Shown here one piece after another: positions 30,005 to 37,698 of a stretch of 37,698 bases of DNA (positions within the stretch are counted from its first letter, which is position 1; each line of letters opens with the position of its first letter). The stretch lies in contig CAMWNF010000011.1 of assembly GCA_947175535.1 (NCBI GenBank), positions 1-37,698 on the forward strand. The letters run 5' to 3'. The notes beneath the pieces were generated by a model that worked only from the letters and a program-made list of their open reading frames with translations, did not search any database and was not told the DNA's origin. Source of the stretch: an uncultured Bacteroidales bacterium. Its GTDB lineage: Bacteria; Bacteroidota; Bacteroidia; Bacteroidales; Muribaculaceae. The position numbers and the translations under genes were made by a program.

Positions 30005-31360
30005 ATGCGCACCGAAAATTCATCTCGGGTCGACATGTTGTCAGGAAACATCTGGCGAAACATGCTCGTGTTTGCCATTCCGCTTATTGCCAGCGGAGTG
30101 TTGCAGCAGTCGTTTAATTCGGTGGATATTGCTGTTGTCGGACGCTTTGCAGGGCATAAAGCTTTAGCGGCTGTCGGTTGCAACGGCTCTGTGATTAGTT
30201 TGATAGTTAACCTGTTTGTGGGCTTGTCTGTAGGGGCGAATGTCGTTCTTGCCAATTATATCGGCCGTATGAACGACGAGGGTATAAGACGCACTGTGGC
30301 GACGACTGCAGCCTTGTCTCTTGTTAGTGGATTTTTACTCTTGTGCATCAGCCAGTTTGTAGCATCACCTCTTCTCCGGGCATTAGGTACGCCGGATGAT
30401 GTCCTTGATGATGCCACAACCTACCTGCGCATTTATTCTCTTGGAATGCCGTTCATGATGGTGTTCAATTTCGGTTCGGCACTTCTTCGAAGCTGTGGTG
30501 ACACCCGCCGACCGTTTTATGCACTTGTCGCAGGTGGAATAGTCAACGTTATTCTTAATCTGGTTTTTGTTATATGCTTTGGCATGGGAGTGACGGGCGT
30601 GGCGGTTGCAACGGTTATCGCAAATATAGTTAGTGCGGCTATTATTTTTGAGGTGCTTCGTCGAGAAAATGAACCATATCGTCTGAATATAAAGAGAATG
30701 GGGTTTGAAGGCAGTGAACTTGCGAAGATATTGAAAATTGGTGTCCCTGCCGGAGTTCAAGGCATGGTCTTTTCGCTCTCTAATGTATTCATCCAGTCTG
30801 CGATAAATTCATTCGGAACTGATGCGATGGCAGGCTCGGCGGCTGCCCTTAACTACGAGTCATACAGTTATTTCGTCATCGTGGCTTTTGCACAGTCGGT
30901 CGTAGCGTTTACGGGTCAGAATTATGGAGCCGCCAATCTTTCGCGGTGTCGCAGTGTGATGTGGGTAGGTATGGTTTTAAGTGTGATAGGCAGCGGCATG
31001 ATAAATCTTGGTGTGGTACTGTTCGACCGTCAGGCTCTAAGCATTTTCACGACCGATGCCGCCGTGATGGACTATGCGCTTATCCGCATACATGTCGTTC
31101 TTGCTTTTCAATTCATAGCCTGCAGCTACGAGATTGCCGGAGCATCGTTAAGAGGGCAGGGCTATTCGCTTACTCCGACACTGATAACCATTGGCGGTAC
31201 ATGTGTCCTGAGGTTGGGCTGGGTGTTTATGCTGACCGGCACCGACGCAAGTTTCAGTCGTCTGCTTCTTATTTATCCGATAACGTGGATTGTGACAGGA
31301 GTGGCTATGCTGATTACGCGCGCGTTTATCACACGGCGACTTGAAAAATGTCGTGTCTGA
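30005..31360 (+). CDS. MATE family efflux transporter
   Basis: About 12 TM segments; IWRNMLVFAIPLIASGVLQQSFNSVDIAVVGRFAG, VGANVVLANYIGRMND, SYSYFVIVAFAQSVVAFTGQNYGA. Confidence 0.93.
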   Translation: MRTENSSRVDMLSGNIWRNMLVFAIPLIASGVLQQSFNSVDIAVVGRFAGHKALAAVGCNGSVISLIVNLFVGLSVGANVVLANYIGRMNDEGIRRTVATTAALSLVSGFLLLCISQFVASPLLRALGTPDDVLDDATTYLRIYSLGMPFMMVFNFGSALLRSCGDTRRPFYALVAGGIVNVILNLVFVICFGMGVTGVAVATVIANIVSAAIIFEVLRRENEPYRLNIKRMGFEGSELAKILKIGVPAGVQGMVFSLSNVFIQSAINSFGTDAMAGSAAALNYESYSYFVIVAFAQSVVAFTGQNYGAANLSRCRSVMWVGMVLSVIGSGMINLGVVLFDRQALSIFTTDAAVMDYALIRIHVVLAFQFIACSYEIAGASLRGQGYSLTPTLITIGGTCVLRLGWVFMLTGTDASFSRLLLIYPITWIVTGVAMLITRAFITRRLEKCRV

Positions 31361-31423
31361 CCGTCGTTTTAGCTTCAATTTTTATGTTATGCAGCATATT
31401 TGCAATTCTTGTCATTAAAAAAT

Positions 31424-31454
31424 TTTGATGACTCGGAAAAACTTGTTAATTTCG
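31424..31454 (+). promoter_or_regulatory. Promoter of glycogen operon: TTTG-N19-TAATTTCG
   Basis: TTTG at 31424-31427, TAATTTCG at 31447-31454; one mismatch to TAnnTTTG. Confidence 0.5.
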
Positions 31455-31596
31455 GCAAATTAAACCAAAATTCGTTATTGTCAGGCTGACATAAGTCTTT
31501 CTGATGACGTTTATTTTACAAAAGTGACTAACATCGGTGCGCTTCGATTGAATATCTACGCCCCGAAACCTAAAACATTAAAAACTCCGAGTTCAA

Positions 31597-33549
31597 ATGA
31601 GTTATCTTAAGTTTGACAAAAATCTGCTTATCAATCTCGACCAGTCATTGCCGAAGGAGATGTTGCGTACCAATCAGGCAGGAGCTTATCACTGCACTAC
31701 GCTCGTTGGTTGCAACACCCGAAAGCAGCATGGTCTTTTGGTTATTCCAATTCCAGAGATGGGCAATAAAGCACACGTTCTGCTGTCGTCTCTTGATGAG
31801 ACCGTAATTCAGCATGGGGCGCCATTCAATCTCGGACTTCATCGTTACCGCGGTGGGGTGTTTAGTCCTAACGGACATAAATATATTCGTGAATTTGATT
31901 GCGAGAGCGTTCCACGGACTACCTATCGCGTGGGTGGCGTAATCCTGACCAAAGAAAAACTTTTCATCTCGAATGAAAACCGCATCCTTATACGCTATAC
32001 TCTTGTTGAAGCACATTCGGCGACGACTCTCCGCTTCAAACCTTTCCTGGCTTTCCGCGAGAGCAACAGCCTTTGTGTGGCGAACGATGCCATCAACCGT
32101 CAGTTGACACCGGTTGACAATGGTATGGCAAGCTGCCTTTACGACGGCTTTCCGACTCTTTACATGCAGTTCAGCCGCAAACCGACATGGGTTGACGAAC
32201 CTAACTGGTACAACGGCATAGAATATGTGAAAGATCTTGAGCGTGGTGTTCCCTACACGGAAGACCTCTGGGTGCCCGGTTATTTTGAGATACCAATCAA
32301 AAAGGGTGAGTCGGTTATATTCTCAGCCGGCATTTCGGAAGTGAAACCACGTTCGCTTGCCAAAATGTATGAAGCCGAAATCGCTTCACGCACACCGCGT
32401 ACAAGCTTTTATAACTGTCTTAAAAACGCGGCAAAGCAGTTCTATCTGAAAGATGGTGACCGCATGTATGTCATATCAGGCTACCCATGGGGAGTCGTCC
32501 TTGCACGCAATACATTCATGGCGGCTCCGGGGCTGACTCTTGCCATCGACCATCGTGCCGATTTCGAGAAAATTATCGATACGGCTGCTGACGCCTTGCT
32601 TGAATTTATGGTAGACGGTCGTCAGTCCGAACGCATTCAGGGTATAGATTTGCCTGATATTCCACTTTGGGCTGTATGGTCACTTCAGCAATACGCCAAG
32701 AATGTCGGCAATGACGAGGCTCGCAAGCGTTATTTCGATTTGATTGCCTCTATACTTGACTATATACTTTCCAATCGTCATCCCAATCTTCAGGTCGACC
32801 AATCAAACGGTATGGTTCGCACAATCGGCACCTCAACTCCGGTGTCGTGGATGAACTCCACTCTTAACGGACGACCGGTAATACCCCGCAGCGGTTATCT
32901 CGTGGAGTTTAACGCATTGTGGTATAATGCACTCCGCTTCGGTGCGTCTCTCGCAGAAGGTAAGGACGAACTTGCCGAAACAGCGAAACGCTGGTCAGAG
33001 GCTGCCGACAAGATGAAACAGCCGTTTATCGACACGTTCCTCAACGACGGTGGATATCTTTATGATTATGTCGACGGCACATATGCCGACCCATCGGTTC
33101 GCCCCAATATGGCTGTAGCCATCGGTCTTGATTATTCTCCGCTTGACCGTCGTCAGCGAAAGAGTGTTCTTGATGTAGTGACACGCGAACTTCTCACCCC
33201 CAAAGGGCTACGTTCTCTATCTCCGAAGAGTTTCGGTTATCGCCCGTTCTATCTCGGTTCGCCCGAAGAGCGTGAACTTGCCCTTCATCAGGGACCTGCC
33301 CGTCCATGGCTCATGGGATTTTATGCAGATGCCTATCTGCGCGTGTTCGGCATGAGCGGTGTAAGTTATATAGACCGTATGCTAATCGGGTTTGAAGACG
33401 AAATGCCTAACGGTTGCATCGGTTCGCTCTCTCAGCTGTATGACGGAAATCCGCCGTTCGCCGGACGAGGGGCGATATCTCATGCGACTAATGTCGCAGA
33501 AGTCCTGCGCACTTTGCGTACACTCAAACGTCTTACTCCCGATAACTAA
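31597..33549 (+). CDS. Glycogen debranching enzyme (GH133, amylo-alpha-1,6-glucosidase)
   Basis: LRTNQAGAYHCTTLVGCNTRKQHGLLV, HKYIREFDCESVPRTTYRVGGV, YPWGVVLARNTFMAAPGLTLA, LHQGPARPWLMGFYADAYLRVFG. Confidence 0.92.
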   Translation: MSYLKFDKNLLINLDQSLPKEMLRTNQAGAYHCTTLVGCNTRKQHGLLVIPIPEMGNKAHVLLSSLDETVIQHGAPFNLGLHRYRGGVFSPNGHKYIREFDCESVPRTTYRVGGVILTKEKLFISNENRILIRYTLVEAHSATTLRFKPFLAFRESNSLCVANDAINRQLTPVDNGMASCLYDGFPTLYMQFSRKPTWVDEPNWYNGIEYVKDLERGVPYTEDLWVPGYFEIPIKKGESVIFSAGISEVKPRSLAKMYEAEIASRTPRTSFYNCLKNAAKQFYLKDGDRMYVISGYPWGVVLARNTFMAAPGLTLAIDHRADFEKIIDTAADALLEFMVDGRQSERIQGIDLPDIPLWAVWSLQQYAKNVGNDEARKRYFDLIASILDYILSNRHPNLQVDQSNGMVRTIGTSTPVSWMNSTLNGRPVIPRSGYLVEFNALWYNALRFGASLAEGKDELAETAKRWSEAADKMKQPFIDTFLNDGGYLYDYVDGTYADPSVRPNMAVAIGLDYSPLDRRQRKSVLDVVTRELLTPKGLRSLSPKSFGYRPFYLGSPEERELALHQGPARPWLMGFYADAYLRVFGMSGVSYIDRMLIGFEDEMPNGCIGSLSQLYDGNPPFAGRGAISHATNVAEVLRTLRTLKRLTPDN

Positions 33550-33587
33550 AAAACAGTGTCAAACCGCAAAAGCTGTCAATCAAAGAA

Positions 33588-34847
33588 ATGAAAGCATTAA
33601 TGTTCGGGTGGGAATTTCCCCCTCATATCCTCGGCGGTCTCGGCACTGCCAGCTATGGTCTCACAAAAGGTATGTGGGAGTGTGGCAATATGGATATCAC
33701 ATTTGTCATACCGAAGCCTTACGGCGATGAAGACCGCGAGTTCGCCCATATCATAGGAGCATCGCAGGTTCCGGTCGCATGGCGTGACGTCAGCCGTGAG
33801 TATGTCGAATCGCGTATAGGCAAGGTGATGAGTCCAGACCTTTACTTCAGACTCCGTGACCATATCTATGCCGACTTCAACTATATGCGCACGAATGATC
33901 TCGGCTGTATAGAATTCTCAGGTCGTTATCCTGACAACCTTCTTGAAGAAATAAACAATTATTCGATTACCGCAGGAGTTATTGCCCGCACTATAGAGTG
34001 TGATATAATCCACAGCCACGATTGGCTGACCTATCCAGCCGGTATCCATGCCAAACAGGTTACAGGAAAGCCACTTGTAATTCATGTGCATGCGACCGAT
34101 TATGACCGTTCACGCGGAAATGTCAATCCTACGGTTTTCAATATCGAACGCGACGGTATGATACATGCCGACCATATCATTACGGTCAGCAATCTTACCC
34201 GCCAGACCGTTATAGAGCGTTACGGCATAGACCCTGCCAAGGTTACGACGGTTCATAATGCAGTCGTGCCCTTGAGTCAGGAACTTCTTGACGTGGAAGT
34301 AAAGAAACCAAAAGAAAAAGTGGTTACTTTCCTTGGTCGTATCACCATGCAGAAAGGTCCCGAATACTTTGTGGAAGCTGCGGCTAAAGTCCTTAAAAAC
34401 GATCACAATGTCCGTTTTGTCATGGCAGGTTCAGGTGACATGATGGATAAAATGATTACCTTGGCTGCCGAACGCGGAATCGCCGACCGCTTCCATTTCC
34501 CGGGTTTCCAGAAAGGGAAGCAGGTCTATGAAATGCTGAAGGCAAGCGACGTATATATCATGCCATCCGTATCAGAGCCTTTCGGTATTTCTCCGCTTGA
34601 GGCGATGCAGATGGGTGTACCGTCTATTATCTCAAAGCAGTCCGGGTGCGCCGAAATCCTTGACAACGTAATAAAAACCGATTATTGGGATATCGACGCG
34701 ATGGCTGATGCCATTCACTCTATTATTACTTATCCTGCGATGTATCAGCAACTTCGCGAAGACGGACTCGCTGAAGTCGCTCAAATTACCTGGGATAAAG
34801 CAGGTCAGAAAGTAATCGATATATATAATAAAGTACTCAACCGTTAA
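33588..34847 (+). CDS. Glycosyltransferase, GT4/GT5 glycogen synthase-like
   Basis: MKALMFGWEFPPHILGGLGTASYGLTKGM, IIHSHDWLTYPAGIHAK, VVTFLGRITMQKGPEYFVEAAAKV, MPSVSEPFGISPLEAMQMGVPSIIS. Confidence 0.93.
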   Translation: MKALMFGWEFPPHILGGLGTASYGLTKGMWECGNMDITFVIPKPYGDEDREFAHIIGASQVPVAWRDVSREYVESRIGKVMSPDLYFRLRDHIYADFNYMRTNDLGCIEFSGRYPDNLLEEINNYSITAGVIARTIECDIIHSHDWLTYPAGIHAKQVTGKPLVIHVHATDYDRSRGNVNPTVFNIERDGMIHADHIITVSNLTRQTVIERYGIDPAKVTTVHNAVVPLSQELLDVEVKKPKEKVVTFLGRITMQKGPEYFVEAAAKVLKNDHNVRFVMAGSGDMMDKMITLAAERGIADRFHFPGFQKGKQVYEMLKASDVYIMPSVSEPFGISPLEAMQMGVPSIISKQSGCAEILDNVIKTDYWDIDAMADAIHSIITYPAMYQQLREDGLAEVAQITWDKAGQKVIDIYNKVLNR

Positions 34848-34868
34848 AATTTCACACAGCTCCAAGAT

Positions 34869-36305
34869 ATGAAAGCAATCTGTTTTAATTTCGAGATTCA
34901 TCAGCCTTTCCGTCTGAAACGTTATCGTTTCTTCGATATAGGTAACGACCATTATTATTATGATGATTTCCTCAATGACGATATCATCAGCCGTATAGCC
35001 GAACGTAGTTACATTCCGGCATGTCAGACTCTTCTGAAGATGATTGAGGATAATAAAGGTGCATTCAAATGTTCTATCGCCATCACCGGTGTCGCCATAG
35101 AGCAGATTGAGCAATATGTTCCTGAACTGATTGATCTTCTCAAACGTCTCGCTGACACAGGCTGTGTTGAATTCGTTGCCGAACCTTATGCACATTCTCT
35201 GGCGTCACTTATCGACCCCGAGGAGTTCGCAGAGCAGGTGAAAGTGGAGTGTGAAAAACTGCATGCGCTTTTCGGTGTTAAACCCAAAGTGCTCCGCAAC
35301 ACAGAACTTATATATTGTGATGAACTTGCTTCGCAGATTGCGGCTATGGGTTTCAAAGGCGTGCTGACAGAAGGCGCAAAGCACATTCTCGGATGGAAAT
35401 CTCCGAACTATGTCTATGCGGCAGCGACTGCTCCGAAACTCAAACTTCTTCTGAAGAATTCTAAACTGAGCGATGATATATCGTTCCGTTTTAATGATAC
35501 ATCATGGGATGCTTATCCTCTGACCGCTGATAAATATATCGATTGGATTGCTGCAACGCCCGCAGAAGAGCAGATAATAAATCTGGCGATGAGTCTTGAA
35601 ACATTCGGCGGACTCCAGCCGGCAAACTCCGGTATATTCCAGTTCCTCGAGGCACTACCCCGGTTTGCAAAAGAACGTGGCATCGAGTTCTGTACTCCGA
35701 CAGAAGCCATCACCAAACTAAAACCGGTAGGTGAGCTTTCTGTTATCCATCCGATTTCAGGCGCGGATGAAGCCCGCGACACTTCTGCATGGCTTGGCAA
35801 TAAACTTCAGAATGAGGCATTCAATAAACTTTATTCCGTAGCAGAACGCGTCCGCTTGTGCACCGACCGTCGTTTGAAACAGGACTGGTGGTATCTTCAG
35901 GGGTCTGACCATTTCTACTATATGTCGACCAAACACATGGCAGACGGTGCCGTTCACAGTCTCTTCAGCCCGTATGAAACACCTTTCCAGGCGTTTACGA
36001 ATTACATGAACGTTCTCGCCGATTTCATCGTCCGCGTTGAAGAACAGTATCCTCTCTCTATCGAGAACGAAGAACTTAATTCGCTGTTGACGACTATCCG
36101 TAATCAGGCTACCGAGATTGAAACCCTCAATAAGGAGGTCAACTCAATGCGCAAGAATATCGAGCAGTTCAATGTCGAACATGCGTTGCGCGAACCGAAA
36201 CCCGCAGAAGAAAAGCCTGTGAAGAAAGCTGCGGCAAAGAAGGTCTCGACAAAGGCTCCCGCCAAAAAAACAGAGGCAAAGACTAAAAAGACAACAAAAA
36301 AGTAA
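34869..36305 (+). CDS. GH57 family alpha-amylase-like glycoside hydrolase with Lys/Ala-rich C-terminal tail
   Basis: CFNFEIHQPFRLKRYRFFDIG, FKGVLTEGAKHILGWKSPNYVY, AMSLETFGGLQ, QDWWYLQGSDHFYYMSTKH; tail KPAEEKPVKKAAAKKVSTKAPAKKTEAKTKKTTKK. Confidence 0.92.
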   Translation: MKAICFNFEIHQPFRLKRYRFFDIGNDHYYYDDFLNDDIISRIAERSYIPACQTLLKMIEDNKGAFKCSIAITGVAIEQIEQYVPELIDLLKRLADTGCVEFVAEPYAHSLASLIDPEEFAEQVKVECEKLHALFGVKPKVLRNTELIYCDELASQIAAMGFKGVLTEGAKHILGWKSPNYVYAAATAPKLKLLLKNSKLSDDISFRFNDTSWDAYPLTADKYIDWIAATPAEEQIINLAMSLETFGGLQPANSGIFQFLEALPRFAKERGIEFCTPTEAITKLKPVGELSVIHPISGADEARDTSAWLGNKLQNEAFNKLYSVAERVRLCTDRRLKQDWWYLQGSDHFYYMSTKHMADGAVHSLFSPYETPFQAFTNYMNVLADFIVRVEEQYPLSIENEELNSLLTTIRNQATEIETLNKEVNSMRKNIEQFNVEHALREPKPAEEKPVKKAAAKKVSTKAPAKKTEAKTKKTTKK

Positions 36306-36324
36306 GTTAATCATCGTTTTTAAG

Positions 36325-36357
36325 CCCCGAGGGAAATTTTTCCTTCGGGGTATTTTT
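36325..36357 (+). terminator. Rho-independent terminator of glycogen operon
   Basis: CCCCGAGGGAA(A)...TTCCTTCGGGG stem (11 bp with one G-U pair) followed by TATTTTT. Confidence 0.85.
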
Positions 36358-36462
36358 ATGCCTTGATGTGATAAACCCATAAATCTTTGTTTCGCTAATT
36401 TATTAGCATCCAATTGATAAAAATAATGTGCTGTTTTTTGTGAGAAAAATTTCCGTAAAAAG

Positions 36463-36494
36463 TTTGCAACATTAGAAAAAAGTCTGTACCTTTG
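36463..36494 (+). promoter_or_regulatory. tRNA-Pro promoter: TTTG-N20-TACCTTTG
   Basis: TTTG at 36463-36466, exact TACCTTTG at 36487-36494, 20-bp spacer, just upstream of the tRNA. Confidence 0.8.
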
Positions 36495-36513
36495 CATCGC
36501 TTTTGAAAACAAT

Positions 36514-36587
36514 CGGGGTGTAGCTCAGTTGGTTAGAGTACGCGTCTGGGGGGCGTGAGGTCGCTAGTTCGAGTCTAGTCACCCCGA
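36514..36587 (+). tRNA. tRNA-Pro (anticodon GGG)
   Basis: Manual cloverleaf: CGGGGTG/CACCCCG acceptor, GCTC/GAGT D-stem, anticodon loop CTGGGGG, T-arm GCTAG-TTCGAGT-CTAGT; CCA not encoded. Confidence 0.93.
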
Positions 36588-36602
36588 CAAAGAGAAAAGC
36601 AG

Positions 36603-36635
36603 TCCGCTGATCAGAAATGGTCAGCGGATTTTTTT
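36603..36635 (+). terminator. Rho-independent terminator after tRNA-Pro
   Basis: TCCGCTGATC-AGAAAT-GGTCAGCGGA stem followed by TTTTTTT. Confidence 0.9.
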
Positions 36636-36909
36636 GTATCTAAAAACTCCTATCTGTCAGCTATGAATATCGGGTGGAATGCAATTTGGGAGGTGATTTG
36701 TAATATCAGGTTAAGGTTTGTTTGGGATTCGCTAACATTAGTGTGTCTAATTCATGCCCATATTCCCGTTAACTTTGCACTCGATGACAATCTCACAATC
36801 ATTTATGATGAAGTCGTAAACTATGGAGCCGATTTAGTGCATCCCTTTGTCCATAAGTATTGTAACGATTAGCAATGTTCAAATCATAACTACTTAAAAA
36901 TTGAATAGC

Positions 36910-37674
36910 ATGATTTATCTTGAGAAATTTATCTTCCCTGACCTTGAGAATGATACTTTAATGTATAATCATCCAAAAGGCTCTTTCTATGACGAACAGA
37001 GCTATCCGTTCCATCTTACTTCTGAGATCGGTCTATGGTCTTTGGATTTTGAGCCGATTACGATTCTTTATGGAGGAAATGGCTCCGGGAAATCAACAAT
37101 AATTAATGTTATCAGCGAGAAACTTTGCGCCAACAGACAGTCTATGTTTAATTCCGGTCCATATTTCCAAGAGTATGTTGATAAATGCCAATATATATCA
37201 TCCAAACATTTAGCAGGGGAAACCTTATATGACGGACACAGAGAGCCACAAAAGTACGATATATCAAAAATAACGACAGTACTTACAAGCGACGATATTT
37301 TCCATCGGATGCTTGAATTAAGGTTGGAAAATGACAAGAAGTTGCATAAAAGCTATTTCCTGAGGGATGATTTTTATAGTCATGAAGGTCTCCCCAGGCA
37401 TATCAATCTTGAAACAGGCTATAACGTTGAACGATTTTCTCGTGGAGTAGAAATAAGGAAAGCAAAATCCTTTAACAAATATCTGCTTGATAAAGTTGGA
37501 AAAATGGAGAGAGGTTTTAGTAATGGTGAAACGGCACTTATGAAATTGTCTGAATTATTGGAGAAGCCGGGTTTATATTTGCTCGATGAGCCTGAAAATA
37601 GTATGTCTTGTGAATTCCAAATGAAGTTAGCCTCTATGATACTCCGCAGATTAAACAAGCAAGTGCGAAATTAG
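36910..37674 (+). CDS. AAA/ABC-type ATP-binding protein, apparently truncated at its C-terminus
   Basis: Walker A GGNGSGKST, signature-like FSNGETALMKLSELL, Walker B LYLLDEPENSMS; stops about 22 residues after DEPEN with no H-loop (THS) motif. ATG at 36910 preferred over TTG at 36901. Confidence 0.75.
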   Translation: MIYLEKFIFPDLENDTLMYNHPKGSFYDEQSYPFHLTSEIGLWSLDFEPITILYGGNGSGKSTIINVISEKLCANRQSMFNSGPYFQEYVDKCQYISSKHLAGETLYDGHREPQKYDISKITTVLTSDDIFHRMLELRLENDKKLHKSYFLRDDFYSHEGLPRHINLETGYNVERFSRGVEIRKAKSFNKYLLDKVGKMERGFSNGETALMKLSELLEKPGLYLLDEPENSMSCEFQMKLASMILRRLNKQVRN

Positions 37675-37698
37675 TTAAAATGGCGGAAGAATTCTCTT

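Noticed and set aside
34632-35195. 187-aa minus-strand ORF across the glycosyltransferase/GH57 junction
   Set aside because: Antisense to two strong CDS; no family signal.
36663-36872. 69-aa ORF between tRNA-Pro and the ATPase
   Set aside because: No recognisable family and it contains a promoter-like TAACTTTG inside; more likely non-coding or decayed sequence.
36910-37674. Calling the ATPase a known defence system component (e.g. OLD- or retron-type)
   Set aside because: Only generic P-loop motifs are visible, no partner gene is in the window, and the C-terminus is missing.
1-37698. CRISPR arrays, insertion sequences, integrases, rRNA
   Set aside because: Scanned for regularly spaced repeats, transposase or integrase motifs and rRNA-like sequence; none recognised.

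Overview
The window is a chromosomal segment of a Bacteroidales-type bacterium, possibly Muribaculaceae-like. That placement is an inference from the DUF6242/DUF6089/DUF5715 families, the Bacteroidetes-style IspG with an insert, the glycogen operon layout and TTTG-N19/20-TAnnTTTG promoters. Nearly all genes are on the + strand and tightly packed. In order they are: lpxB (5'-truncated by the window), tilS, six-hairpin glycosidase, zinc metallopeptidase, ribD, pyk, DUF6242 lipoprotein, DUF6089 protein, uppS, bamA, two tandem ompH/skp-like genes, tdk, YhcH-family, DUF3108, rpoN, PAP2-like, purE, ispG, M16 peptidase, DUF5715, AsmA-like, HAD hydrolase, aroB, histidine kinase, MATE transporter, a glycogen operon (GH133 debranching enzyme, GT4/5 synthase, GH57 amylase), tRNA-Pro(GGG), and a clearly AT-richer end with an AAA/ABC-type ATPase ORF that appears truncated. 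Most of the window is core housekeeping. I did not find a convincing complete novel system. The best second-look items are the tRNA-Pro / AT-rich boundary with the broken ATPase at the right edge, the histone-H1-like tail on the GH57 enzyme, the Tyr/Gly/Asn-rich insertion in the BamA barrel, the hairpin/promoter/small-ORF interval between lpxB and tilS, and a near-leaderless tilS promoter.
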